NCBI RefSeq assembly: GCF_000346465.2
Contig: NC_034010.1
Span: 17,929,574-17,993,573, forward strand
DNA: 64,000 bases
Source: Prunus persica
Lineage: Eukaryota > Streptophyta > Magnoliopsida > Rosales > Rosaceae
Direction: 5' to 3'
The notes under the pieces were generated by a model. The model was not told the origin of the DNA and searched no databases. It saw only the letters and a program-made list of their open reading frames with translations. Below, piece by piece: positions 1 to 12,512 of the stretch. The position numbers were made by a program, and so were the translations under genes. Numbering within the stretch: the stretch's first letter is position 1; the number at the start of each line of letters is the position of its first letter.

Positions 1-378
1 TAAGTAGGACCCACACAAAATTAGGAATTGAATTCCTAATTTTTGAGGAATTCAATTCTTGGGTGGGATGTGGTATTCTAATTCTGGAAGAACTAACCCG
101 TTAGGAATTCATCTTTTTTACCCATTATATCCTCACACAATTTTAAAATTTCCAAATTTGTCATCTACTTTAAACCAATAATGTGAACATTTTAGTAATT
201 AGTACAACTCCTACCATATGGTTTAATAAACAACTTTAATAGGAATCTGGATCCTAACTCTCCTCAATTCATATGGTTTAGTAAACAACTTCAACAAGAA
301 TTTGGAATCTAATTCTCCTCAATCCAACTCCTACTCGATTCAATTCCTCTTAATCTGTATCAGATTTGTAAACATGCC
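1..378. repeat. MITE-like repeat remnant cut by the window edge
   Basis: AT-rich repeat with internal near-copies: the phrase AATTCATATGGTTTAGTAAACAACTT and its variant ATGGTTTAATAAACAACTTT occur about 60 bases apart, and GGAATT(G/C)AATTCCT-like words occur at both ends (about 26-60, and reversed at about 335-355). The right end reads TTTGTAAACATGCC near 365-378, typical in style of short non-coding DNA transposons. The left end lies at or beyond position 1, so family and target duplication cannot be read. Positions 379-760 are plain AT-rich DNA leading to the first gene. Confidence 0.4.
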
Positions 379-885
379 ATAATTTAATTTAATTTTGAAC
401 TTGTACTTTTCACTTATTATCACTAGCCTCTCGCTTTTTTTTTTTTCAAATTTTAAAATTTATTTTAGAACTAAAAAAGATAATGATTAGTTGTGTTTCA
501 TTAAAATATGATCCATTATTTGATTTTTTATTTATTTTTAAAATATACAAAAATGTGAATTTACTATATTATTCTTATTTAATAAATAATTTCAATTCTT
601 AATATTTACATTAGCCAAAAATATTTTCTAATATTTTAAATATTTTATCATTGTCTGTCTCTTGCTTTATATATATGGATATATAGATTCTAACCAAACC
701 AACCACTGGACGCAAATCTCCAAAGTAGCGGTGCCGCGAAAAGTCAAAGAAAACGACGTAGTTTCGTTTCCGTGCCACGTTCTTTTGCTTTGCCGTTAAG
801 GTATTCTCTCCCTCTCTCTCTCTCTGCTTCTGTTGGAGAAGAAAACTTGATGATTTGAATCTTCGAAAACCCTAATTCCACTTCA

Positions 886-921
886 ATGGGGATTCTTTCT
901 ATTCGTCCACGCTTCATTTGA
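886..921 (+). promoter_or_regulatory. upstream ORF in the leader of the hydrolase gene
   Basis: The leader exon (about 760-944, with a CT-rich stretch at 808-826) ends at a GTAAAT donor after ATTAATCCAG and is spliced to an acceptor GGCAG before the main ATG. It holds a short ORF, MGILSIRPRFI then TGA, and just upstream a minimal ATG-ATT-TGA at about 850. Upstream ORFs of this kind usually lower translation of the main frame. The effect here is inference. Confidence 0.4.
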
Positions 922-1082
922 TTCTCAATCGCAGTATTAATCCAGGTAAATTAATTTCACCGCGATCTCTAACATTTTCTGTATTCTCTAATTTTTTGGT
1001 TTTTTTAGGCGCCTGAATTTGCATTGAAAGCTAACGTATTATTATGTTTTTGTCTTTCATTTGGCAGAAACTGAGGTCTATA

Positions 1083-4000
1083 ATGCAAGATGCAAAGCCC
1101 AATTCCAGCGAATCCGCACCGTTGATGGTACCCATCATTCTCTTGTAGCATTCAAATTGTTTATTTTTACAGTGATTTAATTAATATTTTCGCAGAAAGA
1201 ATTACATTTTGAAAGCTTAGCTCATGTTTATTTGTGCAATGGAAGGAGAATGATAATTATATTACGAAAGTTTTGATCTTCCTGAGATTTTGATAAACTA
1301 TTTTAGTGTAGTTTTACGAGAATATGGTATTATTTCAAAGCACCAATACTAGCTTCTAGCAAGCATTGTTATTGGACTCTGGGGTACCAGTTGCTGATTG
1401 TGTCTAATCTCTATCCTTATGTATGAAGAAATGACAAAATTAGACGATGCAACCAGTGGGTTTTGTGGCCTGAATCTGATTGTGTATTTCACTTCGAATT
1501 TTTTTATTAAAAAAAAATTAAGAAATCTCTTCATGGAATTGGCAAATATTTAGCCCCTTCATTTTATTTATTTATACAGTTTTCTCCAATTATCAAGCTT
1601 TGGTGATGTCTTCTGTTTATTGCACTTCTTCTTTATGTTGTATTGTTACGTAAAAGAAAATTTTCCAAATGTTAATTCCTTGCTCATTTTTAACAGCTCC
1701 TGTTTTTTCAGGCTCAGAATGATACTTTAAGAAATGATGGGGTCATCCCTCAGCTATTTACCTCTGTACCATCTCTCAACGAAGCTGCTTCTTATCTTTC
1801 TCAGACAACTTCATTATTCACACGCTGTTTCTCTGACTATTCTGGTAATCATACTGTTCCATATGGAGATTGCTTCAGTTTTTTATTCTCTTGTTTATCC
1901 TTCTTTATATTTTCCTAGCCTGTTGTGGAAGTGACTAATGTGGAGGTGGGGAGTTGGTTATCAGATGTATTAACCTGGAAAAGTATGCACGTTATTACCC
2001 ATAATAGCTTCGCTCTGTAGACTTCCATTAGTTTGGATTTTTATGATTATTATTATTTTGGTATTTCCCTAAGTACAGTTTTCTTAGTTTTACTAGTTTT
2101 CTACCATGCCGACATTAATATCTTACAAGATCAACCAAACTACTTGAATATAATTTTCTCTGGAGAATGAAACTGTATTTTGCAGAAGTACATGCCTTAT
2201 AAGACATTAGACTAGCAGAGTTCGTATATTATCTGCAGACCTTAGCATGAATATTTTTGCTAGGTATCTTCCTTTTCCATTTTTTTCACTAGTTGAAACT
2301 TGAAATGGAGCATAATTCTAATTTAAAGTTTGATCAGATAATGTAATCGATCCTTTTTCATCTGAGTCCTTTCAACCTTACTCGCATCTCTGAGTAGAAT
2401 TTGATGATGTGGCACATTTGAAATAAGCTTCTCGCATGCCCCTTATGTAGTTTTCTTTTCATTTGTCCTTACTAATTATTAACTTATGATTATTATGAAT
2501 TTTATATTTTACTTGCATGCATCTATTTTTCTGAGTTGTCATGAGCATTGGATCTTAGATTGATCTAGTTAAATGTCTCTGCTATTTTGCAGCAGATCTG
2601 TCTTCTAGCGATTCAGGGGTTTCAAATGAGCATGCTCAGGAATTGGTGACCTTTTCTTCTGGACAACCTAGGGGATCTTTTGCTACATCTGGTGATCATG
2701 CGTCCTCAAGTGGAAACCACTCAGCATCTGCAGAGTCATCTAGTAATGCAACAGATGCTCCCTCTGTACTTGATGGAACACTGAGAAGCTCTGCAGGAGA
2801 TTCATCTCAAAATTCTAGTGTCCTCGTCAAATCTGATCCTAGTGGCCCAGGCGGCATTTCTATCTTTCAAGGGTATTTGTTCCCAGCATACTACTTATTA
2901 GTGTTTTTTGGAGCTATCCTTCTATAATTAATATGAGTTTAAAAATCATTCTTGAAGTGAAATTTAGTATTGTCAGACCGGCAATTTTTTTTCCAAAGAA
3001 AACTTGGTTGAAGAGAAAAACATTGTATAGCAATGCTAAGACATCAGAACATCAAGGATTATGTAGGACTCCAAGACAAAATCAGCAATACAAATGCCTA
3101 GTATTAAGTAACTGAGCTAATCAGACAACAATTAAGCTATTCAAGATAGTCAACTCTTAAATCAATCTACAGGCTGTAAACATTCTATATTAATGACACT
3201 CCCCATCTTGCTGGAAAGTGGATATCCACAACTCCCAGATTGCTACAAATAGAGTAAAACAAATTTGTTGGAAGAGCCCATGTACTAACCATCAGCACAA
3301 CTCTCAGCCATAAATAAAAGAAATTCTCGGGGGGAAATAAAAAAGCTTTGACCTGGAAATGATGTATCTTGATAGCTATTATACCACAAGAAACTCAGAA
3401 AACCGTACAGGGTATTGTGGATGGCTGATATTTTCATGCTTTGGGTTTGTAGAAAATGACTGAGGATCAAGAGAAGGGTTTTTTTATTGTCATCTAAAGA
3501 AATGCATGCTAGTTATGGTTACAGTGATTCGAGGTAAGAATAACAACCGAAAAAGAAAGAGAAGACAAATTCTAGGAATCGTTGCTCTCCATGAAAACTA
3601 CATAGCCTTAGAAACCATGAAACATTAGTAGTATGAGATGAACCTTATTAGGAACCATGCTGATGTACCATTAGTTCCAATTATGTCTCAGTTGGGAATT
3701 CCACCAAAATAAGCTTGTCTCCTAATGCGAAGAAACATAGGAATATGACTCATGGCAGCAGTGGTTACTAGAGTAGTTTATGGGGGATGCCTTGTGGGCC
3801 CTAGATTGAAACTAAACCCAAAGAATTTCCATGGTATATCTTTAAGCTTGTTTTTTCTCTGAGATTCTTGCTACCTGCAGCGTTCACACTTTCCAAAATT
3901 AGCGGTAATGATTGTGTTCATTTTCAGCCTTGTTGACCGGGTGCGAAGAACTGTTCGCGGGTCTGCAGATGATATAGGATGGCTACAACGTGATCCAACA

Positions 4001-5722
4001 ATGCCCCCTGTTGAAGACGGAACTGAAAGGTTCATTGAAATTCTGGGGGATATCAGGTGTGATATGCTGTATTTTGTTGTGCATATAATATCTGCTTTTC
4101 ATGTTAATGGCAATAATAATGGATATGTTATTCCCTTTGACAGGCATGGTGTTCACAGATTGCCAAATTCGATGGTTTGTTTGTTGCTTCCAGGTATCAT
4201 TCTTTTATATCACACAAAAATTATTAATAATACTTAAGTCGAGAAATTACATTGCAAGAAACAACATCTCCATCACCTTCCCACTTTCTGCCCTATTTGG
4301 GGCATGCTTGGATGCTCCCAGTGGTGGATTTAGGGAGCCTTCTGGGTTTCTCTCCATCTAATCTTTGCTCTTTTTGTTCCTACATGTCTTGCTGGAGACT
4401 GGACTTCTAGAGTACATGGAAATTTTATTTTTTATTTTTGTTTTGCATATTCAATTTTGCTTATAGTAAAGTGCTAATGAAGTTTGGTTACTTCTGTAAT
4501 CAATAGGTCTTTTCAGCAACCATGGACCTCTATATTTTGTAAATACAAAAATGAGTCTCTCAAAGATGGGTCTGGCCTGTCATATAGCCAAGATTCATAG
4601 TGAGGTATGTTCTTCATTTAAATTTAAAGAAAGGGTTTTTTTGCACCTTGTTAATTATATTCTGAACTAAGTTTTTGCCAATTACTAATCAGGCTTCAGT
4701 TGAGAAAAATGCTCAAGAGATAAAAGAATACATTGAGGAATTCTATTGGGGTTCCAAAAAGCGTGTTTTGCTTCTTGGACATAGCAAAGGGGGAATAGAT
4801 GCAGCAGCTGCTCTATCGTTGTATTGGCCTGACTTGAAAGATAAGGTTGCCGGGTTGGTTTTAGCACAAAGTCCATATGGTGGTAGCCCAATAGCTACGG
4901 ATATCTTGCGAGAGGGACAGCTTGGTGATTATGTGAACTTACGAAAGCTAATGGAGATTCTGATCTGCAAAGTGATTAAGGTATAATGAGGAGCATGATA
5001 GTGATTTTAATATTAAAATGTTGTGTTATCCATTGAAACAACATTTACAGTGAAGCATATTTTCTGTGTTTATGGAGTTTCTGTTATCATCAAACATATT
5101 GTAGGTCACTCCCATGATGAATTTGTCACTTTTTCCTAGGATGTTTTTTTAATATAGCATCTCATCTTCTTCTGTGAAGGGTGATTTGCAAGCTCTGGAA
5201 GATTTGACTTATGAAAAAAGAAGAGAATTTTTGAAGAAACACCCGTTGCCAAAGGAACTCCCTGTTGTTTCATTTCACACAGAAGCTGCAATCTCTCCAG
5301 CTGTACTAGCTACATTATCTCGTGTAGCACATGCGGAGCTACCTATGGTTGCTCCTCTTTCTACAGGCCAGCCGGCAAAACTCCCAGTGGTAATTCCCCT
5401 TGGTGCAGCTATGGCTGCCTGTGCACAGCTTCTGCAGGTCAGATATGGCAAGAAGAGTGATGGACTTGTCACATGCTGCGATGCAGAAGTTCCTGGATCC
5501 ATTGTTGTTCGGCCAAAACGTAAATTAGACCATGCCTGGATGGTTTATTCTTCATTGACAGATGACCCTTCTGAAGCAGATGCTTCTCAAGTGTGTGAAG
5601 CTCTTTTGACGTTGCTTGTGGAAGTTGGGAAGAAGAAGAGCGATCATGCAGACATGGAGCAGAAGAAGAGCAATCATGCAGATATCGGGCAGAAGAAAAG
5701 CGATCATGCGAAAGACGAATGA
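1083..5722 (+). CDS. alpha/beta-hydrolase-fold protein, 8 coding exons
   Basis: Coding exons read as 1083-1127, 1712-1844, 2593-2872, 3928-4056, 4144-4193, 4507-4604, 4693-4980 and 5180-5722; the phases fit and give 521 residues. The N-terminal 150 residues are Ser-rich and low complexity. A conserved core starts near LVDRVRRTVRG. The nucleophile elbow LLLGHSKGG (G-x-S-x-G, Ser about residue 276) and a late LDHAW (His about 449) fit the catalytic Ser and His of an alpha/beta hydrolase; the acid residue is not certain. There is no signal peptide or membrane segment. Substrate is unknown; plant members are annotated only as alpha/beta-hydrolase superfamily. I believe the Arabidopsis counterpart is At2g44970 (from memory). 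The C-terminus ends in three short Lys/His/Asp repeats. Exon 1 is tiny (15 codons), so the start is the least certain part. Confidence 0.85.
5631..5719 (+). repeat. 30-bp coding minisatellite in the hydrolase C-terminus
   Basis: Three units of 30 bases (5631-5660, 5661-5690, 5691-5719, the last truncated) encode KKSDHADMEQ, KKSNHADIGQ and KKSDHAKDE directly before the stop codon. The unit is charged and likely disordered. Length may vary among alleles. Confidence 0.8.
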
Positions 5723-6091
5723 GGCTGAAGAACTTACTTTTCATCTCATTGTTGTGCTTTTGTTGTAATATAGTAATTTACATCCTTTAGGGGTATGGTT
5801 CTCATGTTTGTAGATAGCTGATGCTCGGGTCAACGAATAGGTTCCCAGGTTTTCCCTTTTTCTATCTTCTCATTCTTTTGATTCAATTGGAGAAAAGTTG
5901 AATAACTGTTAGACTTAGAATACAGTGCAATAGAAGCGGAAGCTCATCTGTATTTTTACAGGCTAGGAAGGACGTTGAAAAGTAATGAACTGTTTTGCTA
6001 CCACTCTAAATTTGTAGCTAAAGCGATATTTAATGTTGTATTGTGTGTTGTACTCGCTAGATAGATGTATTTCTTACACGGGCATTCTTGG

Positions 6092-7206
6092 AGGTTTTTT
6101 TTTTTTTCGTTGGTATTTTCAAAAAATATGTTGATTTTTTGAAAATTATACTAACACATCCTGACTTTCTCCTTGCTGACAACCAACCGCGAGGAAGCTA
6201 AGGGGGGGAGGTGGCCACTGCCCCTCCTCCCCTCCTCCCCTCCGCCCATCTTTCCCTTTCTCTCCTCATCTCCCCTTCTTTTTCTCCCATATTTTCCTTT
6301 CCTCTTATCTCCTCTTCTCCTCCCTTTCCCCACCCCAGATAATCTAGGTTTGTTTGTCTATTTGTTTTGTTTTGTTGTTTTTGCAGTGTTCTAGGTGACT
6401 GGTGTTGTCTTTGTCTCGGCGGCGGCGATAATAGTGACGTTGGATTGTGTCTCTCCTTAGAAGAGTTGTGATACTTGGTGGCTGATGTTTTGTCTCTATT
6501 TTAACGGCGGCGGCGGCAGTGACACTGGTGGTAGTTGTTGGGATGTGGTGCTCTTCTCTACTCTGCGCCGACCGAAGAACTATGCTTGATCATAGGAGGT
6601 TTTCTTTGTCAAGTTCTGAGTTGAAGTGGAGTGCTTCTCATGGGTCTTTTTACAGTTGTTTCTATGTTTGTCCTTCGTGTTCTCTCTTGGTTTCTACTAA
6701 GGTATGACTTACAGTTTGTATGGGTATCAAAAGACTATGATTTTGCTCATAGAATGCTTCTTTTGACAATTGGGATGTTCTGTGGTCCTCTCCTGTGGGT
6801 TTACTATTTGGGGTTTCTATGGTTCTCTCATGTGGGTCTACTGTGTTGGTCTCTAATTGCGGTTCTCGTCGGAGGTTTTTGTGTTAGGTTTTGTTTTTGA
6901 CTTATTCTTTTATTGTAATGGTCCAAAGTGATCTGAATTGGACTCTCCTGTTAGTCCATGACATGTGTGGTACTATTTCCTCTCCTTGGATTCTTGTCCT
7001 AGGAAGGTTTTAACGATGTCATTGTATCATGTCGCTTTTTGCAGATGTTCAAATTTTTGAAGTTAATTTTGTTATTTGTAGATTTTTTTTAATGACAATC
7101 GCAATTTTTGAACGGAATAGGTTTTGTGAAAAAAATTAAAACCTCAAAAAGTGTTAGTGTGATTTCCAAAACATCAGAAATTTTGTGAAAACACGAAAAA
7201 CCTTAG
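6092..7206. mobile_element. DNA-transposon-like element with about 55-bp inverted ends
   Basis: The left end AGGTTTTT...TCGTTGGTATTTTCA, running on to ATACTAACAC at 6160, pairs with the reverse complement of 7150-7206 (GTGTTAGTGTG through CGAAAAACCT). The interior has a strongly strand-biased tract (6205-6330, almost only C and T), GGC repeats at 6418-6425 and 6505-6514, and no ORF with a recognisable transposase. It looks like a non-autonomous element about 1.1 kb long. I found no clear target-site duplication, so the superfamily (Mutator-like is one option) is open. Confidence 0.5.
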
Positions 7207-9240
7207 TGAGTGAGAGCGTATCTAACCCTTTCTAAGGTGATGTTTGATTGCGAGGATAGGATGAAATGGGAATGAGAATTATGTTGGGAAGCACATTTGC
7301 TACGGTACCTAACTGAGGTTCAAGATATGAAAAATAATATCTCAGTGGGAGTTCCGACACATAAACATTGCAAGGAAACATCACCTAAAAAATCATAAAT
7401 TATTATCTTATGATAAACTATAATAAACTTGAAAAATAATATTGACATGTTATATTCAACTAAATATTACATCAATTTGTAGGTAAAATGTAATAAAAGC
7501 CTCCTATCAGTTGTGCTACTTTTCCTTGACAAATTTATTTTTGGATACATTCTCCTCAAAAAATTTCACAAATAATAAATTTATGTCATTATAAATGCTA
7601 TTCTCTTGTGACTAAACTTTCTCAACATAACTTTCTGGATATGGTATTTAGATTTTATAGCTTTTGTGGTAGCATACTTATATCACATTTACGGTGAGAG
7701 ATTAGGGTTTATAACTTTTGTGCTTATTTACTTATCTCACATTTACGGAGAGAGCGGCGCAATTGCAGTCCTTTCTCCATTTCTAGCTCTTAGAGCAGCT
7801 TCATAAGCCTTGATCCTTTCTTCTTAGCTAACTTGGAGATGCTGTTGGAACATTAGAGCCTTCGACAACAACCTCTCTGCGATGCTAGTTAATTTTGAGA
7901 AGCCATTTATGCGTCGCGAATTTTAGTGAAGAGGAAATAGAGGTGAGAGATTGTCTAGAGCATTACAACTGGTAATTTTTTTTTAAATTAACAGAGAAAT
8001 AGCCTCACAAACATGAAATTGCTTCCATGATCAAATTAAGAGACATGCAAAACTTGAAATGAAAAAAAAAAAAAAAAACCTTTATTTTGAAGTGTTAAAT
8101 ATTGTTGCTAGAGAAAAGAAAATTAGAGTGAATCATAGAAATTTTTTTATTTATTTATTAACTATTCTCTTCTATAAATTTGCTTTTGTTTATGTGATGA
8201 ATGAACATCAATTTGAATGGTTAGGTTTTGATTGATTTGTTTGGGTGTTGTACTTTTTCGATCTTGTGCTAAAAAAGTTTGAAGAATTTATTTGTTGAGC
8301 ATAAAATTAATGATTATGCCAAGATATTGTTTTAAATGCTACTGATTTTTAATTAATCAGATAAATTTAGGCATGCACACTTTGATATTAGCTGTTATTG
8401 TTTAAGCTTTCACATTAGTTGTTATTTTAAAGTTTAAACTGTTCACTATATTCTCATTTGTGAGTTTTACGGATAGATTTGCTGCTAATTTAAGTTGTTA
8501 AATCTTCCAAAAAACTTGTGAAAATTAAATGATATTTTAACTTGATTAGACTAAAATATTTTTCTAATCATTTTACCTAAATGTAATTAAAGTTTGAAGA
8601 GCATTATTGGATTTGCTCTACTTTCATTGAAAACAAATTATTTTAGGTGAATTCTATATTTATTACCATTAAGTTAATGATTAAATTTGAGAAATGATTA
8701 CATAAAAGATTATCCAAAAAAAAAAAAATTTAGCTATAAAAATGATTAATTTTTTATTTTTGATACAAGTAATATTCAACTTTAATTTAATTTAAATTAC
8801 GGAAAGAAAAATTTAACCTCATGTATGCAATAATAAGAGTTGTAGAGCTGTTATTATTATTATTATTTTCAGTTTAAGTTGTTTATCCCACTAACTCCTC
8901 AAACAGTCAAAGTCACTCAATTTGGGAGCCCAACTGGCAACAACCTAGGCAAGTAGAGTGGCAGTTTCATCATGCAGAACTGCAAGTGAAAGTGAGCAAA
9001 TTATCGGCTGCGGGCCGAAGTAGATCCAACCTCACTATCAACCAATCACACTTGAGGCTCTCAATCCAACCGGGTCTTAGTTGACCTTGTATTCCCCGAA
9101 CACATACTCACCTAGATTTAATGCCCAAAATACCCTTCTTACATTCACGAAATTCCATGCTGCCATTCTTCGTTTTTAATTCTGGTACAAAATTACAAAA
9201 CCATACAAAAGTCAATTTATTTATTTATTTTCTGGTTTTT
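7207..9240. other. intergenic, AT-rich, no gene seen
   Basis: No coding frame with homologue-like composition. It contains poly-A/T runs, a poly-A of about 18 at 8061-8078, and a stretch at 7240-7300 (ATGTTTGATTGCGAGGATAGG) that resembles the end of a short MITE, without a visible partner. The HUB1 promoter and leader should start near 9100-9300, where a GA/CGAGAG-rich stretch (9270-9302) occurs. Confidence 0.5.
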
Positions 9241-9613
9241 CTGAGTGTGTTGGAGCCTTCCAGTCACAGCCGAGAGCGCGAGAGCGAGAGCGAGAGAGAG
9301 ATCAGATGGATCAAAACTCCTAAACACTCTAAAGATTAAGAGAGAGAGACAGAGAGAGGGATTGTGGGCTTTGAATTAGGGTTTGAGAATTTGGGATTTC
9401 AAAGCACAAAAGGAAACGAAGGAACCGTCCATTTTGTTGGTTTTTTTCTATCTGGGGCTTTCAACTAGGGTTTCTCTCTCTTCTATTTTTCTAGGGGTTG
9501 ATGGTGTGCCTAGTTGTGGTTTAAAAGGAATTAATTTGTTTGGGGCTGTTCTTGTTTAGGGGGGTCTGGTGTAATGTAAGTGGAACTGTTTGGGGGGGTT
9601 TCTAGGGTTTCCA

Positions 9614-12457
9614 ATGGGGAGCACAGGTGAGCATGATCGAAAACGCCGTCACTTTAGCTCCCTATCACCCACGGCTGCTACTGCTAAGAAGCAGCCCTTT
9701 TTGCCCATTTCTGAGGACAAAAAGGTGAGGCCTTTGTTCCTGTTGCTTCTAGTTGCACATGTATTTCATTATTAGTGTGAAGCAATTCTGTGCTTGGGTT
9801 TGAATTTTGGATTATTCGTATTGGGTATATTGGTTTTTGTTATTTTGCTGATTTAGTTTGCCAATAATTTGAATAATTCAGCCCTGTAGTCATTGTTGAA
9901 GGATTTTTATGTCGCTTTTAGTTTGAGGAATTTTACTACTTCATCAATTAAATTACCACTTTATTGTGATGCACAAATTTTCAGGCTCTGGTTTTGCCCC
10001 CAATCTATTTGTAAGGATTTTATGGACCCAAAAGTTTGTGATGATTTTACCCAATGGCAATTGTTTGATGATATGGTTTGAAACCAACACAAAATTAATG
10101 TGACCTGCTAACAAGAATAATAGATAAATTGGGCCAGTGTTAAACACAGAGAACAATACTCTGAATGAAAGACAAGTTTAACTTGTATGTGAAAATTTTC
10201 CTTTTCATTTCTTCTCTGGTATTGCATGAAACCTCTTAGAGAAATGAGTTTATGCTAAGAGATAAAGTATCCTAGTTGAGTTTAATGGTTCACAAAAATG
10301 TGTGTTGACTTGAAAACAATACGATTATTAAATAGGTCTGCTTGATATAAAGTCATCTAACACGGGCTAGGTAGAGTTAACTGTTATTTGACACAATACA
10401 AACATGATACTTTCCATCTTTAAGGATTATGTGTGCGCTTCTTAGATATATTAACTTTACAGGCCCACGCACTCCTTTTTTTAGTCAAATATCATTTCTT
10501 AGTTAAGGTGGTTGGGCTCTAAAATATGATAGGGTGGGAGAAGAAGAGAGAATATAAATGAGATGTTATGTAGTACTTATTTGGATGTTCATTGAAGACA
10601 TGAAGAGATAATTTAAATTGAAGGCATTCATTTGAAAGTCAAATGAAACACGTAGGTGATTTTCTTAGATATATGTAATCTTCTTGTTTTTTAACTTATG
10701 TTGTCCTTTTTGACGTGTAGCTTGACATTGCTGTCCTTCAATATCAAAATCAAAAGCTATTACAGAAGTTAGAGACTCAGAAGGTTGAGTACTCTGGTCT
10801 TGAGAATAAATTTTCTCAAATGAAGGACAAACAAAAGCCATATGATACCACATTATCAGTGGTCAATAAGTCTTGGGAAGAGGTAGGAACCCTCTTGTCT
10901 GTTATGACTTTCTCTCCTTTGCTCGTATGCATATGGTGCTATATATTGCTTGAGGGGAAATTGACTATATGTTTTGACAATAGGTGGTTAATGACTTGGA
11001 ATCATGTTCCATCCATTCAAGAGAGTCGAGCTGTCAGCACGATGTTAAAGACAAGTCAATCATGGATGGTGAGGATCATGCTTGTTCTATGCAGTGGTGC
11101 TAGTTATGATGAATAAGCTTAGTTAATTCTGGGTCTAACTTCATGAAGTCTGTGCGTGTGTTCTTATGTGCGTATATATATATATATATATATACATATA
11201 TTTTACTAAACTTGCTAGTTGCTGTAAAATTACTGAGTTGGCTAAGTAATGGGGGGTTTTCTTAAGAATGTTGGACTTCGTTTTTAATTAATGCTGATTG
11301 AGTCATTCAATACTGTATAGTGTTATTTCTTATTAGACATGTTATTCATCCTGCTATCCAATTACATTGTATTATGTTTTTAGGGGCGGTACATCTATGG
11401 TAATCTAAAAGAATTCTTTTGAAGCCTTTGGGCATTAATGAATGCCTCAAGTTGAGATGATTTTTACGCACTGTCAGTTTTATTTAATTTTCAAAGTAGT
11501 ACTATTATTATTTGCTCACAGCCCCCTGCTCCAACTCTGATTTCTTAGTTGTTTACCATGCTGTTTCTTCTTTTCATATGTATGTTGTGAATCAGATGAT
11601 TCACAGAGCTTGAAAAATTTATGGGGGTCTGGATTCATACTTTGCATACTTGTAAGAAGCATCAATACTATGGGTGTTCAAATATACTTGCTGCTAAGGT
11701 TGCCTTGTATTGTTTATCAGATGGGGCTCCATCTGCATTGCAGGATGCTTTTCTTAACCGCCTTGCACAAGCAGGTGCAACTGAAAGTTCATGTACATAT
11801 AACATTTCTAATCAGATGGAAGAAGGTAGAGGAACTACCTTTGAAAAGACCAAGAATATTATAGGTAATGTCATAGCTGCAATTGACAACCAGTGGCATG
11901 TAAAGGATGCATTGCATGATGCACTGTTGAAAGAGCTTCCAGACGAAGGTGAGAGTTTAGGAGATTAGATGTATTTCACGTATCATATGTTGTGAAACAT
12001 TTGCTTTCAAAATTATCCCTCAGATTTTGTGTGTGCTGCTCCTTTTCATAGGCACAAGTAGGCAGAAGACATCAAGTGACTTTAAAAATGAAGTTAAGAA
12101 CTTGAGATTGGCATTTAGCGATATGTTTGTGAAGCACAAATTGCTGGCAAGGGAACTGCAGAGCCACCGTGACATGGATGCAAAGAATAAAGCTGAACTT
12201 AGACGTTTAAAAGGTAAAATATTTTTAGAATCCTTGTTGGTTTCTTTTCAAAACATTTTGGTAACATCCCCTTTAGTTTCTTTGTTGTATTTATTTTTTT
12301 ATTTTTTTTTGGGGAGGGGGGTGGGGCGGGGGAAGGGAATAGTTATGTATTGATTTTGGGGTTTTTAATGTTCTCCGTTGTGGACGGTTTGTCTCTCTAC
12401 AATGAGTCTTTGTCTCTCCATGATGGGAGAGTCTAATGTACCACCTATAATGGGAGT

Positions 12458-12512
<55 letters not shown>

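Noticed and set aside
6173..6394. Pro/Ser/Phe-rich small protein
   Set aside because: Frame produced by a C/T tract inside a transposon-like element; no start context or homologue-like motif.
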